From contig CAZYPH010000104.1 of NCBI GenBank assembly GCA_964649095.1, positions 1 to 7,419 of the forward strand: a stretch of 7,419 nucleotides of DNA, given 5' to 3'. The DNA is from CAZYPH01 sp964649095 (GTDB lineage Bacteria > Bdellovibrionota > UBA1018 > UBA923). The position numbers were made by a program, and so were the translations under genes. Positions 1 through 5,897 of this stretch are shown in pieces (position 1 is the stretch's first letter; every line of letters begins with the position of its first letter). The notes beneath the pieces were generated by a model that was not told where the DNA came from, did not search any database, and worked only from the letters and a program-made list of their open reading frames with translations.

Positions 1-139
1 CGACCTTGCCGCGCTCCTTGTATGTTTTTCAGTATAAACACGGCCATCTCACATAGACTACAAAAATCAGCGATTTTTGTAGTCTATGTGAGATGGCCTT
101 GTTTATACTGAAAAACATCCAAGGAGCGCTGCAAGGTCG
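1..139. repeat. 68-bp-arm near-perfect inverted repeat at the window edge
   Basis: Bases 1-68 are the reverse complement of bases 72-139, separated by the 3-base loop AGC (69-71). I count three mismatched pairs (10/130, 21/119, 41/99). The right arm holds the probable ahcY promoter and the first 21 bases of the SAH riboswitch, so the left arm is an inverted copy of working regulatory DNA. At pair 10/130 the right arm keeps the conserved riboswitch core GAGCGCTGC, while the left arm would read GAGCGCGGC. The repeat reaches base 1, so its true outer end is not visible. It may be a real cruciform or a fold-back artefact at a contig end; I favour the artefact. Confidence 0.9.
100..118 (+). promoter_or_regulatory. 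Probable ahcY promoter (-10 element and start region)
   Basis: TATACT at 104-109 matches five of six bases of the sigma-70 -10 consensus. A start 6-9 bases downstream (about 115-118) would place the RNA 5' end right at the first riboswitch helix (P1 begins at 119), as expected for a leader RNA. No good -35 hexamer is seen at the usual spacing; the nearest TTG-containing stretch (77-82) is too far away. The call rests on the -10 match and its position. Confidence 0.45.
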
Positions 140-267
140 ACTCTACTAAGTGGACTCGAGACCCCAGGCTTGGAGCTACATTCTGTACTGCCGTAGCTTT
201 AGATACGTGGCCGACATGGTCATGTAATCGCAGTTGTACTCACGTACGACTGCGGTAACGGCGCTCA
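119..267 (+). ncRNA. SAH riboswitch (S-adenosylhomocysteine sensor) upstream of ahcY
   Basis: This leader RNA element binds S-adenosylhomocysteine, the substrate of the downstream AhcY; in known members ligand raises expression. All core elements are visible. P1 pairs CCAAG (119-123) with CTTGG (169-173). The conserved strand GGAGCGCTGCAA is at 123-134. P2 pairs GGTC (135-138) with GACC (160-163). CCAGGCTTGG is at 164-173. The pseudoknot helix pairs GAGCGC (124-129) with GCGCTC (261-266) inside the hallmark AACGGCGCTC. Between P1 and the pseudoknot strand are variable hairpins: 174-179/193-198, 214-218/221-225, and a long one at 229-239/244-254 with one T-G pair. Known members sit upstream of ahcY, often with methionine-cycle genes. 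Odd here is the 249-base gap to the real ahcY start, filled by a duplicated leader and a truncated ahcY copy. Confidence 0.93.
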
Positions 268-354
268 ATAATACATACAAACTGGTGCTATATATATAGT
301 TTATTGAATATAATTTATTTAATAGACGTGTATGCATAATTAAGGAGCAAACCT

Positions 355-435
355 ATGCACGCAACGCATAACAAGACAAAAACAGACTACGTCATTGCTG
401 ACATACAAACTGGTGTTATACATACTGTTTATTAA
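355..435 (+). pseudogene. 26-codon truncated ahcY copy / candidate leader peptide
   Basis: ATG at 355 follows SD TAAGGAGC (341-348) at normal spacing. The ORF gives 17 residues identical to the AhcY N-terminus (MHATHNKTKTDYVIADI) and then QTGVIHTVY and TAA at 433-435. The last nine codons come from the next repeat unit's leader, not from ahcY. It is the first start codon after the riboswitch and has an SD as good as that of ahcY, so it is probably translated. All nine differences from ahcY in the shared 17 codons are synonymous. It may be a decayed duplicate or a retained leader peptide; the protein itself lacks any AhcY catalytic part. The ahcY start lies 81 bases after the stop, too far for simple stop-start coupling. 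Confidence 0.7.
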
Positions 436-469
436 ATATATATTATTTTATAAGCGGTTATGCACCAAC

Positions 470-498
470 GCATACAAATAATTTAATTGTTTGTATGC
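470..498 (+). promoter_or_regulatory. Hairpin immediately upstream of the ahcY SD
   Basis: GCATACAAA (470-478) is the exact reverse complement of TTTGTATGC (490-498). Inner pairing adds one T-G and two A-T pairs, giving a 12-pair stem with loop 482-486. It ends five bases before the ahcY SD AAGGAG (504-509). It occurs only in repeat unit 2 and reuses the CATACAAA word that opens both units (275-282, 403-410). It could act as an operator or an RNA hairpin that affects ribosome access. No poly-T tract follows, so it is not an intrinsic terminator. Confidence 0.5.
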
Positions 499-516
499 CT
501 ATTAAGGAGCAGACCT

Positions 517-1932
517 ATGCACGCAACACACAATAAAACGAAAACAGACTACGTCATCGCCGATATCAATTTGGCCGACTGGGGTCGTAAAGAAATCAAA
601 ATCGCAGAAACCGAAATGCCAGGTTTAATGGCCATTCGTGAAGAGTATGCCGCACAACAGCCTCTAAAAGGCGCTCGCATTACGGGCTCATTGCACATGA
701 CTATTCAGACGGCCGTTTTGATCGAAACCCTTCAGGCTCTGGGCGCCGACGTACGTTGGGCTTCTTGTAATATTTTTTCAACTCAAGACCATGCCGCAGC
801 GGCTATTGCAGCTTCGGGCACACCCGTATTTGCTGTTAAAGGCGAGTCTTTAGCCGAGTACTGGGACTACACACACCGCATCTTCGAATGGCCGAATGGT
901 GTTTATTCGAACATGATCTTAGATGACGGTGGCGATGCGACACTCTTATTGCACCTGGGTGCCCGCGCCGAAAAAGATTTGGGTGTTTTAGAAAAACCAA
1001 CATCTGAAGAAGAACGTGTTTTGTTTGCAGCCATTAAAACAACACTTAGCAAAGACCCTACTTGGTACTCCACACGCCTAAAACACGTGAAGGGCGTAAC
1101 AGAAGAAACGACAACCGGCGTACACCTTTTGATTCAAATGCACGCACGTGGCGAGTTAAAATTTCCGGCAATCAACGTAAACGACTCCGTCACAAAATCG
1201 AAGTTTGATAACTTGTACGGCTGCCGAGAGTCTTTGGTAGACGGCATCAAACGCGCAACCGACGTAATGGTTGCCGGCAAAGTAGCTGTTGTGTGCGGTT
1301 ATGGCGATGTGGGTAAAGGCTCAGCACAAGCACTACGTGCATTATCTGCTCAGGTTTGGGTGACTGAAGTCGACCCGATTTGCGCGCTACAAGCCGCTAT
1401 GGAAGGTTATCGTGTAGTCACTATGGATTACGCAGCCGACAAAGCCGATATCTTTGTAACGGCTACGGGCAACTACCACGTCATCACACACGACCACATG
1501 CTAAAAATGAAAGACCAAGCGATTGTTTGTAACATTGGTCACTTTGATAACGAAATCGAAGTAGCGGCATTGGAAAAATACCAGTGGGAAGAAATCAAAC
1601 CACAAGTCGACCACGTGATTTTCCCGAACAAAAAACGCATTATCTTGTTGGCAAAAGGCCGTCTTGTGAATTTAGGCTGCGGCACTGGCCACCCAAGCTA
1701 CGTGATGTCGTCGTCGTTTGCGAATCAGACTATTGCACAAATCGAACTATTCACGAATCCTTCGAAATATCCGGTCGGTGTCTACACACTGCCAAAATTG
1801 TTGGATGAAAAGGTAGCTCGTTTGCAATTGAAAAAACTCAATGCCGAACTAACGGTATTGCGTGACGATCAAGCGAAATACATTCACGTGCCGGTTGCGG
1901 GCCCGTACAAGCCAGAAACATACAGATATTAA
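517..1932 (+). CDS. ahcY: Adenosylhomocysteinase (S-adenosyl-L-homocysteine hydrolase)
   Basis: This cytoplasmic NAD-dependent enzyme splits S-adenosylhomocysteine reversibly into adenosine and homocysteine, clearing the inhibitory by-product of methylations. The protein has 471 residues, full length for the bacterial form that carries the roughly 40-residue insert after about residue 145. Substrate-site residues are present: H60 in GSLHMT, D136, E197 in EETTTG, and K227, D231 and N232 in TKSKFDN. C236, the NAD loop GYGDVGKG (261-268) and H342 in GHFDNE are there too. NLGCGTGHPS (385-394) and the C-terminal tail YKPETYRY, whose Lys and Tyr reach the neighbouring subunit's NAD, are intact. ATG 517 is chosen because AAGGAG (504-509) lies seven bases upstream; the frame stays open to a TTG at 487, but that lies inside a hairpin without an SD. 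Control is by the SAH riboswitch upstream. Confidence 0.97.
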   Translation: MHATHNKTKTDYVIADINLADWGRKEIKIAETEMPGLMAIREEYAAQQPLKGARITGSLHMTIQTAVLIETLQALGADVRWASCNIFSTQDHAAAAIAASGTPVFAVKGESLAEYWDYTHRIFEWPNGVYSNMILDDGGDATLLLHLGARAEKDLGVLEKPTSEEERVLFAAIKTTLSKDPTWYSTRLKHVKGVTEETTTGVHLLIQMHARGELKFPAINVNDSVTKSKFDNLYGCRESLVDGIKRATDVMVAGKVAVVCGYGDVGKGSAQALRALSAQVWVTEVDPICALQAAMEGYRVVTMDYAADKADIFVTATGNYHVITHDHMLKMKDQAIVCNIGHFDNEIEVAALEKYQWEEIKPQVDHVIFPNKKRIILLAKGRLVNLGCGTGHPSYVMSSSFANQTIAQIELFTNPSKYPVGVYTLPKLLDEKVARLQLKKLNAELTVLRDDQAKYIHVPVAGPYKPETYRY

Positions 1933-1953
1933 TATATATATTTATAAATGTAG

Positions 1954-1997
1954 AAAACCGCCAGGCAGAACACTTCTTTTGCCTGGCGGTTTTTTTT
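1954..1997. terminator. Bidirectional intrinsic terminator between ahcY and the chemoreceptor gene
   Basis: CCGCCAGGC (1958-1966) pairs perfectly with GCCTGGCGG (1981-1989), extended by AAAA (1954-1957) with TTTT (1990-1993); the loop is 14 bases. Eight Ts (1990-1997) follow on the plus strand, ending ahcY. The mirror A run gives a T tract on the minus strand, ending the convergent gene, whose stop codon begins two bases inside the T tract. Confidence 0.93.
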
Positions 1998-3687
1998 ATG
2001 CTGCTAACTTAGGAGCCTGATCAGAATCGCTTTCGGCCGCTGTTGGAATGGCGACAACTGGTGCCGACGCACTCATTGGTTCACCTCGGCTCGGTTGTGA
2101 ATTGGGTGGGTTACTAAACACCAACTTCTCCAGCGAACCAACCACTTCTAACAACGCCTGCGACTGCGCCGATAACTGACTCGACGACGTCGCCGTCTGT
2201 TGAGCCGTAGTGGCGTTACCGTGCGTCACTTGATCTAACTGATGGATCGCCTTTGTAATTTCTGAAATACCCAAAGACTGTTCATTCACCGCTGTAGCAA
2301 TTTCACTGGCCATGATGTTCACTTCTGAGACGTTTTCTACGACTTCTTTCAACAAGGCACTACATTGGTGCGCAACATCCATACCCATTTTTACTTTATC
2401 TTTACCTGTTGTAATAAGACCCTGAACTTTTGATTTGGTCTCATTAACAATCGTTTCGACTTTGGTGATGCCGCCAGCCAACATGTCAGATATTTCTTTG
2501 GCCGCGCTACCACTCATTTGGGCCAAATTACCGACCTCTTCGGCCACTACCGCAAAACCCTTTCCGTGTTCACCGGCTCTAGCCGCTTCTACTGAGGCAT
2601 TAAATGACAGTAGTTTAGTTTGAAAAACAATGTCGTTAATTACTTTTGTTTTATTACCAATTTCTGTAATCACACTTACGATCTCGGCAATTTGTCGGTT
2701 ACTTTCTTCTACCTGACGCATAATCATTTCGTTGCTTTGATCAATTTCACCGATAGCCTGAACCATTTGTTGCACCGCCTGCTCACCCTGTGTGGCTAGG
2801 TTATGGCTGTTTTGCGACACCTCACGCGAACGTGTGGCATTGTCGGCACTTTTTCGAACCATGGAACTAATCTCTTCAATTGACGCGGCCGTCTCTTGTA
2901 ACGCTGATGCTTGCTCGACAGCTGATTGTGAAAGATTCTGTGAGGCCGTGTAAATACTAGCATTGGCAGAGCCGACTCCGTCAGATTCACCTCGCAAGCG
3001 TCGCGCCAAAACACTCAACTCGGCGAGTAACGAACGTGCAATCCAAACTGACAGAAAGAATCCAATCAACGCGCCACAGGTCACTAATACAATACTCCAC
3101 AGCGTTGTCTGCGACGTGATCACTTCACCGGCTTCTTCACTATGTTTAGCATCGACTTCGAGGAGGCCACCTAAGGCTTCTAATTCGGTCTCTAACTCTT
3201 CGAAAGATTTTTGAAATTCCGGCAACTTTGCAATGGCGGCATTTACTTGATCAGCCCCCGCCAGTTCAATAATTTTACCAGTACTGGTAATGTAACCATC
3301 TAACTTTGGTTTCGACTTTGCGATAGCCTCGCGAGTCGCCGTCTGAATATCTAACTTTTCTAGATTATCAAGATACTCGCGGATATTGGCCGAGAACTCT
3401 TTAAATTCCTCAACTGCGGTTTTATGCGCATCGGCGTCTTTGGTTTGTCCGGCAACAATCGCACTCAAGGCAACTGCTCTGAGGCCGTCATGCATCATGT
3501 CAACCAAAGTCATGTTGCGAACCGCCGGCAACTGGATCGCGGAAATATCACGCAGCTGCCTAACTAAGCGTGTCGTATTAAAATAGCCGACACCACCCAC
3601 CACAAGAATATTGATGAGCAGAGCCCCACTCAGCAGGAATATTTTTTTTCCAATCGTCCATGGTCTCTTAGTGTCCTGATGCGTCAT
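1996..3687 (-). CDS. Methyl-accepting chemotaxis protein (transmembrane chemoreceptor, HAMP-poor)
   Basis: This inner-membrane chemoreceptor of 563 residues signals through CheW/CheA. Residues 15-36 form the first membrane helix. Residues 37-195 are a helical periplasmic sensor, probably a four-helix bundle (4HB_MCP type). Residues 197-217 form the second helix. The region after it (218-250) is short and lacks the usual two-helix HAMP pattern. The coiled-coil signalling domain (about 250-520) has the conserved hairpin tip at 353-395, including FQTKLLSFNASVEAARAGE and HGKGFAVVAEEVGNLA. The last 40 residues are a Pro/Ser/Ala-rich tail without a CheR-docking pentapeptide. ATG 3687 is preceded by AGGCGGA, a fair SD. 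The ligand cannot be told. The gene is alone, convergent with ahcY and divergent from the barrel gene. The tip sequence resembles Bdellovibrio-type receptors (memory-based). Confidence 0.95.
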   Translation of the reverse strand: MTHQDTKRPWTIGKKIFLLSGALLINILVVGGVGYFNTTRLVRQLRDISAIQLPAVRNMTLVDMMHDGLRAVALSAIVAGQTKDADAHKTAVEEFKEFSANIREYLDNLEKLDIQTATREAIAKSKPKLDGYITSTGKIIELAGADQVNAAIAKLPEFQKSFEELETELEALGGLLEVDAKHSEEAGEVITSQTTLWSIVLVTCGALIGFFLSVWIARSLLAELSVLARRLRGESDGVGSANASIYTASQNLSQSAVEQASALQETAASIEEISSMVRKSADNATRSREVSQNSHNLATQGEQAVQQMVQAIGEIDQSNEMIMRQVEESNRQIAEIVSVITEIGNKTKVINDIVFQTKLLSFNASVEAARAGEHGKGFAVVAEEVGNLAQMSGSAAKEISDMLAGGITKVETIVNETKSKVQGLITTGKDKVKMGMDVAHQCSALLKEVVENVSEVNIMASEIATAVNEQSLGISEITKAIHQLDQVTHGNATTAQQTATSSSQLSAQSQALLEVVGSLEKLVFSNPPNSQPSRGEPMSASAPVVAIPTAAESDSDQAPKLAA

Positions 3688-3729
3688 TTTTCCGCCTGAA
3701 TTTATATTAGATCGCAGTTGCAGAAGCCC

Positions 3730-3758
3730 TATAATCCCTTACGCTGTAATGAGAGGAG
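3730..3758 (+). promoter_or_regulatory. Promoter -10 and SD of the outer-membrane barrel gene
   Basis: TATAAT at 3730-3735 is a perfect -10 hexamer; at 17 bases' spacing the -35 position reads TTAGAT (3707-3712), a weak match. Transcription would start near 3742. AGAGGAG (3752-3758) then lies ten bases before GTG 3769. This argues against the upstream TTG at 3718, which would precede the promoter. The intergenic space also holds the start of the divergent chemoreceptor gene, with an AT-rich TAATAT on the minus strand at 3704-3709. Confidence 0.5.
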
Positions 3759-3768
3759 AAAACCCAAC

Positions 3769-4038
3769 GTGCACAACAACCAACCGCAACACTCTCATTC
3801 CAAAAGCTATTCGACCCTGATTCAGAAATACTTAAGGTCCCATCTCTATTTTGGCGGGTTAGTTTTTGCCGCCCTTATGTTCGGGCCAACCCAGACAATC
3901 CGCGCCGAGGACTTGATCGAACCCACAGAGACGATCGGTGAGACCATCGACGACTCAAGCCTAGTAGAAAGCAACGTACTCTCGGCACCTGAAAAATCGC
4001 CCACACACCCATCAAAAAAACCGGCAAAAAAAATCTAG
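3769..4038 (+). CDS. 5' part of a frame-broken outer-membrane protein gene: signal peptide and linker
   Basis: The GTG start follows SD AGAGGAG by ten bases. The product begins VHNNQPQHSHSKSYS. It then has a positively charged stretch and a hydrophobic core (LYFGGLVFAALMFG), with a likely signal peptidase cut after TIRA, before EDLIEP. An acidic, Ser/Pro-rich segment follows, turning Lys/Pro-rich just before the stop (PSKKPAKKI, TAG at 4036-4038). The 89 codons contain no folded domain of their own. The natural continuation is in the next frame (+1), where the Lys/Ser-rich linker and then a beta-barrel follow without a stop from 3968 to 4912. I therefore read this as the export signal of the barrel protein at 4127-4912, separated from it by one base in an A run. 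A free-standing small secreted peptide is possible but less likely. Confidence 0.6.
   Translation: MHNNQPQHSHSKSYSTLIQKYLRSHLYFGGLVFAALMFGPTQTIRAEDLIEPTETIGETIDDSSLVESNVLSAPEKSPTHPSKKPAKKI
4014..4033 (+). other. Frame-break site: A7 and A8 homopolymer runs
   Basis: Seven As (4014-4020) and eight As (4026-4033) lie in the window (3968-4035) where both frames are open. Removing one A from the second run joins the frames as PSKKPAKK-SSRKPSSTSTAKK, a smooth Lys/Pro/Ser linker. The cause may be a base-calling or assembly indel, a real mutation, phase variation, or slippage by RNA polymerase or ribosome. Confidence 0.75.
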
Positions 4039-4126
4039 CCGCAAACCAAGCAGCACCAGTACTGCCAAGAAGCCCGAGAAATCGGCAATTGAACCACCGA
4101 CACTATCCGACAAACACCAGTACCAT

Positions 4127-4912
4127 ATGTTTAATCCGACACCGCGGTCATTGATGCGCGAACTCAATACTGACCGCCCCGACAAAACCGAAAGCCCTAT
4201 CACAGTCGACGCGGGCCACTTTCAAGTGGAGACCGACATCGTGATTATGTCGATCGACCGTGCCAGCGAATATGATGCAACCACCGGCGAGACCACCATT
4301 ACAAAAACACGCAGCGCTACCTATAACTTAATGAATGCAAAAATTGGCGTCACGAACTGGATGGACTTTCAAGTCGTCGTCGAGTCGTACACCAACACAA
4401 AAACGACTGTCGGCAACGAGCCGTCGACCACACAGAAAGGCTTTGGTGACACCACCCTGCGACTAAAAATGAACGTTCTTGGTAACGACGGCGGACCGGT
4501 AGCCATCGGCCTCATGCCCACAATAAAACTGCCTACCAACACGGATAACCGCGGCAACAAAAAAGCAGAACTCGGCATTATGATGCCCGTCGGCATTGAA
4601 CTCCCCAACGACTTTGGTATGGGCTTGATGCTGCAGTACAACCGCAACAAAAACGAACTGAACGACTCTACACACAACGAATTCGTAACAACGATGACCG
4701 TTGGCCACGACATTATTGGTTCGTTAGCTGGTTATTTAGAGTTCTATAGCCAAGCGAGCGACGATGTTGGCGCGCGTTGGACAGCCACGATCGATATGGG
4801 TCTGACGTACGGCATTGGCGAGGACATTCAATTAGATGCCGGTCTGAACTTGGGTGTGACGGATCCGGCGGATGATTATAATCCGTTCTTAGGTCTCACA
4901 TTTCGAATCTAA
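4127..4912 (+). CDS. Outer-membrane beta-barrel protein, Phenol_MetA_deg/transporter-like family (PF13557), N-terminus in another frame
   Basis: The 261-residue part from ATG 4127 looks like the barrel of the family labelled putative MetA-pathway of phenol degradation. It has the opening signature TDRPDKTESP (15-24) and GHFQVETDIV, then alternating strand-like segments with GFGDTTLRLKMN, PTIKLPT, ELGIMMPVG and a terminal strand ending NPFLGLTFRI. These proteins sit in the outer membrane; the cargo is unknown and the family name is not proof of phenol metabolism. No SD precedes ATG 4127 and no signal peptide is encoded from it, but the frame is open back to 3968. The functional gene is therefore probably 3769-4912, about 380 residues, with a signal peptide, a Lys/Pro/Ser linker and the barrel, interrupted by the frame break at 4014-4033. 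A strongly palindromic element starts directly after the stop codon. Confidence 0.85.
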   Translation: MFNPTPRSLMRELNTDRPDKTESPITVDAGHFQVETDIVIMSIDRASEYDATTGETTITKTRSATYNLMNAKIGVTNWMDFQVVVESYTNTKTTVGNEPSTTQKGFGDTTLRLKMNVLGNDGGPVAIGLMPTIKLPTNTDNRGNKKAELGIMMPVGIELPNDFGMGLMLQYNRNKNELNDSTHNEFVTTMTVGHDIIGSLAGYLEFYSQASDDVGARWTATIDMGLTYGIGEDIQLDAGLNLGVTDPADDYNPFLGLTFRI

Positions 4913-5044
4913 TTAGTTCACCCGGAAAAAGGCCCATCTGCTTTGTCGCAAAGCGATTTCCCGCTCCCGCAGCGACCACCTCGGTCGCTTTGGTCGGGAA
5001 AATCGTTTGCTTCGCGCATCTGGACCTTTTTGCGGATGAACTAA
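4913..5044. repeat. 132-bp imperfect inverted repeat (cruciform/MITE- or REP-like element)
   Basis: The outer ends TTAGTTCA (4913-4920) and TGAACTAA (5037-5044) are exact reverse complements, and the next 21 bases on each side agree at about three in four positions. Pairing resumes around GCAAAGCGATTTCCCG (left) against CGGGAAAATCGTTTGC (right). A perfect core stem AGCGACC (4971-4977) with GGTCGCT (4983-4989) closes a five-base loop. The arms are 65 and 62 bases. It starts immediately after the barrel gene stop codon, has no T tract, and no target-site duplication is obvious. It may be an interspersed repeat or a 3' RNA structure. The ORFs across it look like chance products. Confidence 0.8.
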
Positions 5045-5101
5045 AAATCTGCAACTTTCCGAGGCGACTAATTATTAGCATAAACTGACTAATAAGGTTT
5101 T

Positions 5102-5141
5102 AAAATAGAGGTTTCGATATATATTGAAACCTCTATTTTTT
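5102..5141. terminator. Intrinsic terminator (bidirectional look) after the barrel gene
   Basis: AAAATAGAGGTTTC (5102-5115) pairs perfectly over 14 bases with GAAACCTCTATTTT (5126-5139) around the loop GATATATATT; six Ts (5136-5141) follow. The A-rich start of the stem would serve as a T tract on the minus strand. It ends transcription from the barrel gene and isolates the DUF2490 gene. Between it and ATG 5262 lie about 120 bases with only weak promoter-like words (TAAAAT near 5174-5179). Confidence 0.88.
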
Positions 5142-5261
5142 ATTCGTGCAAGGCAACCCAAAAGCATACCTACTAAAATACAAGGGCTGATAAATCTTAT
5201 ACACAAGCCTTCAACATGCGAGCCTTCTGCGTTATCACCGTCAAAAAAGAGGGTAACAACA

Positions 5262-5843
5262 ATGCGCATTTTGAAACTTTATATCGCCTGTCTATTGGCA
5301 CTAACTACGTACTGCAGTTTATTCAGCGCGGCTCAACAAACAGCCACTGATGATCGCACGCCTGCCATAGACCACGACTCCGGCGCTTGGGGTTTTTTAT
5401 TTCTGCGTGCGCAACTACGAAGTGCCACGCAGGGCCAACTGGAAATTAGTCCACGCATCGGCTCAAACGGCAGCCAACTACAGACGCTACTCATTCGCCC
5501 TAGTTTCATTTTTCAGATCACTCCTCAACTCTCAAGCGCAGTCGGGTATCTGGCCATGCCTCGCTGGAATAACGACGGCATCGAATCGGTCGAACACCGC
5601 AGCTGGCAACAGGTGCAAGGCAATTTGAATCTGCGTCGCGTGCTGCTCATTCCTCGCATACGTTTTGAGCAAAGATTTCGTGGAGTCGGCCCCAATGAAA
5701 TCGCCCATCGCTTGCGTGCCATGCTGCGCGCACAAGTACCGGTACTGCGTACCGGGTACATGAATCAGTTTCTTAATTTATTGGGCTCAGGCCTCAATCG
5801 TATGTCGCACTTATTTATTTTAAATCTTACGGTTGATTTTTAG
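5262..5843 (+). CDS. DUF2490 family protein, predicted outer-membrane barrel
   Basis: The protein has 193 residues. Residues 1-23 form a signal peptide (MRILKLYIACLLAL core, likely cut after FSA before AQQ). The mature part shows the DUF2490 pattern: an early Trp (W43), GYLAMPRW (95-102), EHRSWQQ (111-117), IRFEQRF (133-139) and a closing strand pair, LNRMSHLFILNLTVDF, ending in Phe as expected for barrel insertion. It is somewhat shorter than I would expect for this family, with a short segment between MNQFLNLL and GLNRMS, so an outer loop may be trimmed. Function is unknown; the family is thought to be membrane-located. ATG 5262 is chosen because AAGAGGG (5247-5253) lies eight bases upstream; the frame is open further up, but that part runs into the terminator. 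It is a single gene, convergent with the higBA operon. Confidence 0.8.
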   Translation: MRILKLYIACLLALTTYCSLFSAAQQTATDDRTPAIDHDSGAWGFLFLRAQLRSATQGQLEISPRIGSNGSQLQTLLIRPSFIFQITPQLSSAVGYLAMPRWNNDGIESVEHRSWQQVQGNLNLRRVLLIPRIRFEQRFRGVGPNEIAHRLRAMLRAQVPVLRTGYMNQFLNLLGSGLNRMSHLFILNLTVDF

Positions 5844-5897
5844 GGACAAACCTAAAGAGTAAACCCGCAAGCCGAGAAAGCACGCCGCAACAGCACC

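Larger units (their letters stand above)
273..567 (+). repeat. Diverged tandem duplication of the ahcY leader and first 17 codons
   Basis: Unit 1 (273-405) and unit 2 (401-567) both open with ACATACAAACTGGTG, continue through an AT-rich stretch, and end in ATTAAGGAGC followed by ATG and 17 codons of ahcY. The units join at a 5-base overlap (ACATA, 401-405) that belongs to both. Unit 2 is longer by about 34 bases, mainly a hairpin just before its SD. The coding parts differ at nine of 51 bases, all silent third positions. This fits an old tandem duplication, or a full ahcY duplicate later deleted down to its first 17 codons. A chimeric assembly of two related strains is the competing view. Confidence 0.85.

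Noticed and set aside
300..320. Second ahcY promoter with a perfect TATAAT at 309-314
   Set aside because: The stretch is extremely AT-rich, so such a match is expected by chance, and no -35 element is found at the right distance.
487..516. Upstream TTG start adding ten residues to AhcY
   Set aside because: The extension lies within the hairpin and SD region, has no SD of its own, and the duplicated copy shares only the part from ATG 517 on.
4369..4713. Minus-strand ORFs within the barrel gene (114 and 81 codons)
   Set aside because: They are antisense to a gene with clear family motifs and have no SD or recognisable domain.
4913..5044. Integron attC site
   Set aside because: The ends are TTAGTTCA and TGAACTAA; attC needs RYYYAAC at the left and GTTRRRY at the right, and the orientation of AAC and GTT is reversed here. 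No integrase or cassette array is in view.
4896..5081. 61-residue minus-strand ORF across the palindrome
   Set aside because: It is a by-product of the inverted repeat and overlaps the end of the barrel gene; no SD or domain is seen.
5737..5760. GTACCGGTAC palindromes
   Set aside because: They lie inside the DUF2490 coding sequence and fit Val/Pro/Arg/Thr/Gly codons; probably chance.
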